Source: Ampullaceana balthica
Lineage: Eukaryota > Mollusca > Gastropoda > Lymnaeidae
Reading direction: 5' to 3'
DNA: 64,000 nt
NCBI GenBank assembly: GCA_944989445.1
Contig: CALYLW010000312.1
Coordinates: forward strand, 891,566 to 955,565
The notes under the pieces are model-generated. The model searched no databases and had not been told where the DNA came from. It saw only the letters and a program-made list of their open reading frames with translations. The position numbers were made by a program, and so were the translations under genes. Positions 56,978 through 64,000 of this stretch are shown one piece after another. Every line of letters begins with the position of its first letter. The stretch's first letter is position 1.

Positions 56978-58625
56978 CTTGCCAAAACATTAGGGGGTAT
57001 TGCAGAGCATCATAAGAGCGATGAGTTTCTGCAACTCTTTGGAGAAGGTTGTTTCGCTTTTGAAGGACAATGTCACGTCTGTCAAATTCATTTCCTACCA
57101 TGACAATGGCCACTTCATCAAATGTTGGTACATTGAACCGCCTTTGGTGTTCATGTCTTGGTGCTTTGTCAGCTCGTATCACAACTTTGTATTCATCAGT
57201 TGGCATTCTTTCTAGAGCTGTCTTGAAAATTTGAAGGTAGGCATTGTTTGCATGTAGGAGTTCTTGCAACTCCAAAACAACATTTTGTTGCAAGTCTGGA
57301 AAGTTTGCACATCTTTGTTGGACTTCTCTAGCTTGGTCTCCCATGAAATAGATCTGCAGAAACTGAGGTTCGCCTTCAGCTGGCAGCAGAGATCCAGCCC
57401 TGTGATAAATTTGGCCTTGAACTTTAAATGTTGGCATGAATCCTTGTTCACGAATTTCTTTGCTGGCACCAAAAGATGTCATTTGAAAGCATGAGTTGTA
57501 TTTTCTGATGTTGGCTAGGAAGCGTTTAGACGTTTGAGATACACCTTGAAGCAAATGATCAAGTGGCTCAGGTGGATGTTGCAGAGTCTCTAGTTTAACT
57601 TTGCCATTTGAACAGCACATTCCAGGGTGCTCATCTTTCCATTTAAATGCACTGCAATGCTTGCAGATCAAGTTCATCTCACCAATGTTGACCTTTTCAT
57701 GTTGATGGTATGGAATATCTGGGTCATATTGATGAGCAGCACCTTTTAGGTCTTGCTGCATTTCATTTCTTCTTCTGTTTAAATTTCCATTTCTCTGGTC
57801 TGCAAGTCTTATTTGGGTTTGTTTATTTGTTTCATTTGCTCTTCTCATTGAAGATCTGACTCTTTTTTCATCAAGTCTTGCCTGTGTTTGTTTATTGGTT
57901 TCATTAGCTCTTCTGATTGAAACTCTTTCTCTCTCATCATCAAGTCTTGCCTGTGTTTGTTCACTGGTTTCATTAGCTCTTCTGATTGAAACTCTTTCTC
58001 TCTCATCATCAAGTCTTGCCTGTGTTTGTTCACTGGTTTCATTAGCTCTTCTGATTGAAACTCTTTCTCTCTCATCATCAAGTCTTGCCTGTGTTTGTTC
58101 ACTGGTTTCATTAGCTCTTCTGATTGAAACTCTTTCTCTCTTATCATCAAGTCTTGCCTGTGTTTGTTCACTGGTTTCATTAGCTCTTCTGATGGAAACT
58201 CTTTCTCTCTCATCATCAAGTCTTGCCTGTGTTTGTTCACTGGTTTCATTAGCTCTTCTGATTGAAACTCTTTCTCTCTCATCATCAAGTCTTGCCTGTG
58301 TTTGTTCACTGGTTTCATTAGCTCTTCTGATTGAAACTCTTTCTCTCTTATCATCAAGTCTTGCCTGTGTTTGTTCACTGGTTTCATTAGCTCTTCTTAT
58401 GGAACCTCTTTCTCTCTCATCATCAAGTCTTGCCTGTGTTTGTTCACTGGTTTCATTAGCTCTTCTGATTGAAACTCTTTCTCTCTCAACAGCAAGTCTT
58501 GCCTGTGTTTGTTCATTCGTTTCATTTTCTCTATGTAAGGCTTGCTTCTTTGCCGTTTTAGAAACACGACCTAATTGAGTTTTTCTTTTTGGGGGCATGA
58601 TTTCTCTGAAGAAAGATTGGAACAT
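56910..58625 (-). CDS. Helitron protein, N-terminal part (left copy)
   Basis: 571 codons open at the ATG at 58,623-58,625; a second ATG nine codons later starts MPPKRKTQLGR. Residues about 35-285 are eleven tandem 23-residue repeats of the form NETSEQTQARLDDERERVSI plus RRA. They are highly charged and probably alpha-helical or coiled coil. Then comes a Cys/His-containing segment (LICKHCSAFKWKDEHPGMCC), usual for the N-terminus of animal Helitron proteins, and a region ending LQYPLMFWQGEDG. There the frame is lost: a run of four Gs (CCCC at 56,966-56,969) shifts it, whereas a three-base run would continue into YSFGIPQTNPDTG of the next frame. The overlap with the downstream frame is therefore a frameshift, not two genes. 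Confidence 0.85.
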   Translation of the reverse strand: MFQSFFREIMPPKRKTQLGRVSKTAKKQALHRENETNEQTQARLAVERERVSIRRANETSEQTQARLDDERERGSIRRANETSEQTQARLDDKRERVSIRRANETSEQTQARLDDERERVSIRRANETSEQTQARLDDERERVSIRRANETSEQTQARLDDKRERVSIRRANETSEQTQARLDDERERVSIRRANETSEQTQARLDDERERVSIRRANETSEQTQARLDDERERVSIRRANETNKQTQARLDEKRVRSSMRRANETNKQTQIRLADQRNGNLNRRRNEMQQDLKGAAHQYDPDIPYHQHEKVNIGEMNLICKHCSAFKWKDEHPGMCCSNGKVKLETLQHPPEPLDHLLQGVSQTSKRFLANIRKYNSCFQMTSFGASKEIREQGFMPTFKVQGQIYHRAGSLLPAEGEPQFLQIYFMGDQAREVQQRCANFPDLQQNVVLELQELLHANNAYLQIFKTALERMPTDEYKVVIRADKAPRHEHQRRFNVPTFDEVAIVMVGNEFDRRDIVLQKRNNLLQRVAETHRSYDALQYPLMFWQGEDGVLLWHSSDKPRHGKQCFG

Positions 58626-59098
58626 AATAGCTTATATATTGTTTTAGTGTACAACTGCTTTTAAGTATTTCCCTTTGTTAAACTTTCTTCTTAAATACCA
58701 TACTGAAGGTTTCCCCCCCCCTTTTAGCATCAATAAACTTATAAGTAACTTAGATAAATAAGTAACTTATAAGTAAATTATTAAATTAGTTTAAATTTTG
58801 CTACCCCATGACTATTTGTTTAATTCGGACACATCAATTGTGTTTGGACATTTGTAAAACAGGTGAAGTGTTAATTTAAGTTTTGGATATATAATTTGTT
58901 TAGTGATATTTTGTATTGATTATAAGATCCAAAAAAAAATATTCAGAAGAGATTAATTTAATTTAACCTTCACCGGATCAATAAATATATGTATTTAATT
59001 CATCCTTCTTAACATCAATGAACAGATGAATTTAATGTATTCTATTAGCACCACTAAATGGCTGAAAGGTATTAGATAAGCTAATATATAAACTTGTT

Positions 59099-59212
59099 TA
59101 CTACTCACAGTTTCGAGTGCAGGCACGTAGTTATTGTAAATCGGTAGCGCGACGCATCTCACGATATATCTCACAGTACCTCAGCTCGCTACGCACTTGA
59201 CAGTAGGAGTAG
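59099..59212. other. Spacer at the palindrome axis
   Basis: About 114 bp separate the near-identical arms. The spacer is itself loosely inverted: CTACTCACAGTTTCGAGTGC at the left, and GCACTTGACAGTAGGAGTAG at the right. It contains repeated CTCAC and GCGCGACGCATCTCACGATA. It may hold the diverged 5' ends of both Helitrons. Confidence 0.7.
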
Positions 59213-59684
59213 AACAAGTTATATCTAGCTTATCTAATACCTTTCAGCCATTTAGTGGTGCTAATAGAATACATTAAATTCATCTGTTCATTGATGTTAA
59301 GAAGGATGAATTAAATACATATATTTATTGATCCGGTGAAGGTTAAATTAAATTAATCTCTTCTGAATATTTTTTTTTGGATCTTATAATCAATACAAAA
59401 TATCACTAAACAAATTATATATCCAAAACTTAAATTAACACTTCACCTGTTTTACAAATGTCCAAACACAATTGATGTGTCCGAATTAAACAAATAGTCA
59501 TGGGGTAGCAAAATTTAAACTAATTTAATAATTTACTTATAAGTTACTTATTTATCTAAGTTACTTATAAGTTTATTGATGCTAAAAGGGGGGGGGGAAA
59601 CCTTCAGTATGGTATTTAAGAAGAAAGTTTAACAAAGGGAAATACTTAAAAGCAGTTGTACACTAAAACAATATATAAGCTATT

Positions 59685-60587
59685 ATGTTCCAATCTTTCT
59701 TCAGAGAAATCATGCCCCCAAAAAGAAAAACTCAATTAGGTCGTGTTTCTAAAACGGCAAAGAAGCAAGCCTTACATAGAGAAAATGAAACGAATGAACA
59801 AACACAGGCAAGACTTGCTGTTGAGAGAGAAAGAGTTTCAATCAGAAGAGCTACTGAAACCAGTGAACAAACACAGGCAAGACTTGATGATGAGAGAGAA
59901 AGAGGTTCCATAAGAAGAGCTAATGAAACCAGTGAACAAACACAGGCAAGACTTGATGATAAGAGAGAAAGAGTTTCAATCAGAAGAGCTAATGAAACCA
60001 GTGAACAAACACAGGCAAGACTTGATGATGAGAGAGAAAGAGTTTCAATCAGAAGAGCTAATGAAACCAGTGAACAAACACAGGCAAGACTTGATGATGA
60101 GAGAGAAAGAGGTTCCATAAGAAGAGCTAATGAAACCAGTGAACAAACACAGGCAAGACTTGATGATAAGAGAGAAAGAGTTTCAATCAGAAGAGCTAAT
60201 GAAACCAGTGAACAAACACAGGCAAGACTTGATGATGAGAGAGAAAGAGTTTCAATCAGAAGAGCTAATGAAACCAGTGAACAAACACAGGCAAGACTTG
60301 ATGATGAGAGAGAAAGAGTTTCAATCAGAAGAGCTAATGAAACCAGTGAACAAACACAGGCAAGACTTGATGATGAGAGAGAAAGAGTTTCAATCAGAAG
60401 AGCTAATGAAACCAATAAACAAACACAGGCAAGACTTGATGAAAAAAGAGTCAGATCTTCAATGAGAAGAGCAAATGAAACAAATAAACAAACCCAAATA
60501 AGACTTGCAGACCAGAGAAATGGAAATTTAAACAGAAGAAGAAATGAAATGCAGCAAGACCTAAAACGGTGCTGCTCATTAATATGA
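59685..60587 (+). pseudogene. Helitron protein N-terminus (right copy, frameshifted)
   Basis: It starts at the mirror-image ATG (59,685) and carries the same eleven 23-residue repeats. Changes include NETSEQ to TETSEQ in the second unit and a Val-to-Gly change in the fifth. It is cut short by an extra C at about 60,567 (CTAAAACGGT against CTAAAAGGT in the left copy), ending at 60,587. Confidence 0.85.
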
Positions 60588-61400
60588 CCCAGATATTCCA
60601 TACCATCAACATGATAGGTCAACATTGGTGAGATGAACTTGATCTGCAAGCATTGCAGTGCATTTAAATGGAAAGATGAGCACCCTGGAATGTGCTGTTC
60701 AAATGGCAAAGTTAAACTAGAGACTCTGCAACATCCACCTGAGCCACTTGATCATTTGCTTCAAGGTGTATCTCAAACGTCTAAACGCTTCCTAGCCAAC
60801 ATCAGAAAATACAACTCATGCTTTCAAATGACATCTTTTGGTGCCAGCAAAGAAATTCGTGAACAAGGATTCATGCCAACATTTAAAGTTCAAGGCCAAA
60901 TTTATCACAGGGCTGGATCTCTGCTGCCAGCTGAAGGCGAACCTCAGTTTCTGCAGATCTATTTCATGGGAGACCAAGCTAGAGAAGTCCAACAAAGATG
61001 TGCAAACTTTCCAGACTTGCAACAAAATGTTGTTTTGGAGTTGCAAGAACTCCTACATGCAAACAATGCCTACCTTCAAATTTTCAAGACAGCTCTAGAA
61101 AGAATGCCAACTGATGAATACAAAGTTGTGATACGAGCTGACAAAGCACCAAGACATGAACACCAAAGGCGGTTCAATGTACCAACATTTGATGAAGTGG
61201 CCATTGTCATGGTAGGAAATGAATTTGACAGACGTGACATTGTCCTTCAAAAGCGAAACAACCTTCTCCAAAGAGTTGCAGAAACTCATCGCTCTTATGA
61301 TGCTCTGCAATACCCCCTAATGTTTTGGCAAGGTGAAGATGGGGTACTCCTTTGGCATTCCTCAGACAAACCCAGACACGGGAAACAATGTTTTGGGTAA
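60588..61400 (+). pseudogene. Helitron protein N-terminal region, continued (right copy)
   Basis: After a missing base near 60,613 the original frame resumes; the first ATG is at 60,633 (MNLICKHCSAFKWKDEHPG). It matches the left copy to GEDG, where the shared four-G run at 61,341-61,344 again shifts the frame. Confidence 0.83.
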
Positions 61401-63063
61401 AAAGGTTACAGCAATGGACTTTTATGCATATCGAATCATGATTCGCAGTGGTGAAGATAACCATCTCTTGAAATTTAGACAGCTGTTCCATCAATTCATC
61501 GTAGATATGTACGCGAAAATTGAAAGTGAACGCTTGCTCTACATCCGTCTAAATCAAAAGAAGCTGAGAGTTGAAGACTACATTCACCTCAGAGATGCCA
61601 TTGCAAATGATGCCAATCCAAATGATCTGAGGAAAATGGTTATCTTGCCAGCAACATTTACAGGAAGTCCAAGACACATGCATGAGTACACTCAAGATGC
61701 TATGACTTATGTCAGAAATTATGGAAGGCCAGATTTGTTTATCACCTTTACATGCAATCCACTATGGCAAGAAATTCAGGCTCATCTTTTACCTGGCCAA
61801 TCAGCAGTGGATCGACATGATTTGGTTGCTAGAGTCTTCAAACGAAAACTATCAAAATTAATGGGAGTCATTACAAAAAGTCATGTCTATGGTGAAACGA
61901 GATGCTGGATGTACTCAATTGAATGGCAGAAGAGAGGCTTACCCCATGCACACATCCTAATATGGCTGATGAAAAAATTACGACCTAATCAAATTGACAA
62001 TGTAATCTCAGCAGAAATACCAAACTCTACACAAGATAATTTTTTGTTTGAAATTGTTGTGAAAAATATGCTGCATGGACCCTGTGGAAACTTGAACAGA
62101 AACTCTGCTTGCATGGTTGATGGGAAATGCTCAAAAAAATATCCAAGGAATTTGATACAAGAAACTAAAACTGGTGAAGATGGCTATCCTGTGTACAGAC
62201 GCCGTAAACCAGGAGATGGTGGTTTTACTGCAAAAATCAAAATGAAGGTTGGTTCAACATATCAAGAAATAGAAATGGACAACAGATGGGTGGTTCCCTA
62301 CACGCCAATTTTGACAAAAATGTTTCAAGCTCACATAAATGTCGAATCTTGCCAATCTGTCAAGGCCATCAAATACATCTGCAAGTACGTCAATAAAGGA
62401 AGTGACCAGGCCGTTTTTGGTCTTGAAGGAAACCAAGAGAATCCAGATGAGGTGCAAAAATTTCTAATGGGTCGTTACATCAGCAGTAATGAAGCAGTCT
62501 GGAGAATTTTGAATTTCCAAATTCATGAACGGTATCCAACAGTTGTTCACTTGAGTGTTCATCTTGAAAATGGGCAAAGAGTATACTTCAACCAAGAAAA
62601 TATATATCATCAAATTCTGGAGCCACCAAGAACAACTTTGACAGCTTTTTTTCAACTGTGCCAACAAGACGACTTTGCAAAAACCATTCTCTATTGTGTG
62701 GTTCCAAGGTACTATACTTGGAATGCTTCTCAAAAATTATTTAAACGCCGAAAACAAGGAGCAGATGTTGAATATCATCCAGGGATAAAATCTTCAGATG
62801 CATTGGGACGTGTGTACACCGTTCACCCATCTAATGCAGAATGCTTCTTTTTGAGGATGCTACTTCATGTTGTTAGAGGACCAACATCCTACACTGACTT
62901 AAAAACTGTTGATGGTCATGTGTGTGCTACATTTAGGGAAGCTTGCCAAATGCAAGGGCTACTAGAAAACGATCACCATTGGGTCTTGACCATGGAGGAG
63001 GCATGTACATCTCAATCACCTACCCGTTTGAGACATCTGTTTTCAATTTTGCTGACAACATGA
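61333..63063 (+). pseudogene. Helitron Rep nuclease part (right copy), ended by nonsense codon
   Basis: This frame contains the HUH motif (GLPHAHILIW) and KYICKYVNKG, essentially identical to the left copy apart from NDLGKMV to NDLRKMV. It ends at TGA 63,061-63,063 where the left copy has a Cys codon (TGC). The separation of Rep from helicase is therefore a nonsense mutation, not natural gene structure. Confidence 0.88.
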
Positions 63064-64000
63064 TCTGTTTCTAATCCACTTGCTCTCTGGGATACATTTA
63101 AAACATATTTGAGTGAGGACATTATGTTGCAAACCAAGAGAGAGAATCAAACACTGCTAATTGAGTTCTCTAATGAGATTTACAACAGGTGCCTTATGTT
63201 GTTGGAGGATTTGTGTGTATCAATGTCAGGAAGGAACCTTGACCAGTTTGGGTTACCAACGCCTCAAAGAAATGAAAACAATCTTCAGAATAGTGAAATT
63301 CTACGAGAACAAAATTATAACACAAATGAATTGATGGCCTATGTCTCAGAAAATCAACCACGTTTAGTTGAGGATCAAAGAGCTGCCTACATTCACATCT
63401 TAGAACTGGTTACCTCAAAAAAAGGTGGAATCATATTCCTTGATGCTCCAGGAGGTACAGGTAAAACATTTGTGATCAATTTGCTCTTGGCTACAATCAG
63501 ACGAGACAAAGATATTGCTCTAGCCGTTGCTTCTTCTGGCATAGCATCAACATTGCTTGCAGGGGGTAGAACAGCTCATTCTGCCTTCAAGTTACCTTTG
63601 AACATGAACCATTCTGAGAATGTAACCTGCAACATATCAAAAGGATCAGGAAAGGCCAAGGTACTAGAACAGTGTTCTCTCATTGTCTGGGATGAGTGTA
63701 CAATGTCACACAAGCGAGCTCTTGAAGCCTTGAACAACACTCTTCAGGATTTAAAAGGAAACACAAAACTAATGGGAGGAACAGTTGTGGTATTAGCTGG
63801 AGATTTTCGACAAACTTTGCCTGTCATTCCAAGGTCAACACCAAGCGATGAGTTGAATGCCTTCCTCAAAGCTTCAACTCTGTGGAAACAGGTCAAGAAA
63901 ATGACTCTGACCACCAACATGAGAATCCATTTACATGGAGATAATGCAGCAGGCTACTTCTCACATCAATTGCTTCAACTTGGCGATGGAAAGTGGCAGG
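63064..64000 (+). pseudogene. Helitron helicase part (right copy, partial at window end)
   Basis: The frame continues after the TGA as SVSNPLALWDTFK, with Walker A (GGTGKT, about 63,452-63,469), Walker B (VWDECTM) and GDFRQTLPVIP. Substitutions relative to the left copy include Gly to Asp at about 63,511 and Val to Ile at about 63,929. It is cut by the window end. Confidence 0.88.

Larger units (their letters stand above)
53435..59098 (-). mobile_element. Helitron, left copy (near-complete, autonomous type)
   Basis: Its 3' end on the minus strand is a hairpin GCCGGGTAACCCGGC that merges into the terminal CTAG (53,435-53,438) followed by host T (A at 53,434 on +). This is the canonical Helitron 3' terminus. 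Protein frames for an N-terminal region, an HUH Rep nuclease and a Pif1-like helicase follow in order on the minus strand. The 5' end faces the mirror-image copy across a spacer of about 114 bp; an exact TC 5' terminus could not be fixed. Only single-base changes interrupt the coding frames (near 56,967 and 53,951). Confidence 0.9.
54310..64000. repeat. Giant palindrome: two head-to-head Helitrons
   Basis: Every landmark in the left copy has a mirror image: the positions sum to about 118,310 (58,625 with 59,685; 56,977 with 61,333; 54,310 with 64,000), so the axis is near 59,155. The visible arms are about 4.8 kb each. I noticed only about a dozen base differences and a C9/G10 length change. 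The left arm continues to 53,435; the right arm is cut by the window end. Confidence 0.95.
59213..64000 (+). mobile_element. Helitron, right copy (runs off the window)
   Basis: This is the mirror of 53,435-59,098 and is nearly identical. It contains the same protein frames but more lesions: one extra base at about 60,567 and one missing base near 60,613 (which together shift only a short segment that includes a stop), the shared four-G frameshift at 61,341-61,344, and a nonsense TGA at 63,061-63,063. The 3' terminus is beyond 64,000. Confidence 0.92.

Noticed and set aside
57895..58578. Plus-strand 227-codon frame rich in LALLIETLSLSSSS
   Set aside because: It is the antisense of the 69-bp repeats encoding the Helitron N-terminus; the mirror frame at 59,732-60,709 is the same artefact.

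Overview
This is a window of repeat-dominated, AT-rich animal nuclear DNA. There are no bacterial-style operons. Two host genes are recognisable: part of one with a consensus splice donor, and one BTB/BACK/kelch-type coding exon preceded by a splice acceptor. The mobile elements are a Helitron, a Penelope-like element, a non-LTR retrotransposon, hAT and pogo-like DNA transposons, a tRNA-derived SINE, and MITEs with intact target-site duplications. Together with the very dense minisatellites, this mix fits an invertebrate, most plausibly a lophotrochozoan and perhaps a gastropod mollusc. That assignment is inference; no species marker was seen.

Layout. 1-22 kb is mostly tandem arrays: a 35-bp repeat at 2.05-3.59 kb, 36 bp at 5.9-6.1 kb, about 27 bp at 8.65-8.97 kb, 25 bp at 10.6-12.6 kb, 22 bp at 13.3 kb, a ~535-bp unit at 14.66-16.5 kb, 20 bp at 18.07-18.68 kb and 32 bp at 18.84-21.99 kb. 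A Helitron-type 3' terminus lies at about 1.05 kb. 22.3-24.7 kb is a complete but decayed hAT transposon with an 8-bp target duplication and two smaller hAT-type MITEs nested in it. 25-28 kb holds two MITEs of one family and another Helitron terminus. 29.5-30.9 kb is a 5' coding exon of an UNC93-like membrane protein; its intron opens into a G-rich 20-bp minisatellite. 31-44 kb is non-coding. It contains a 40-bp array carrying palindromic CRE sites (34.6-34.85 kb), a pogo/Tigger-like element with internal minisatellites (35.65-37.03 kb), Helitron-like sequence (39.1-40.7 kb and 43.35-43.81 kb) and a SINE (44.14 kb).

45.0-46.86 kb is an intact BTB-BACK-kelch-like coding exon on the minus strand. 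47.8-53.4 kb holds a hAT MITE, a truncated Penelope-like element, a truncated LINE, a Harbinger-like MITE and fragments of families seen earlier. From 53.4 kb to the end is the most striking structure: two nearly identical autonomous-type Helitrons (HUH Rep plus Pif1-like helicase) arranged head to head around a spacer of about 114 bp. This makes a giant palindrome with its axis near 59,155. The left copy ends at a hairpin plus CTAG at 53,435; the right copy runs off the window.

How parts relate. Both Helitron copies share one frameshift, and the right copy also has its own frameshift pair and nonsense codon, so neither encodes an uninterrupted Rep-helicase as read. The only features likely to be active host loci are the UNC93-like exon and the BTB gene; most of the rest is mobile-element sediment and tandem repeats.
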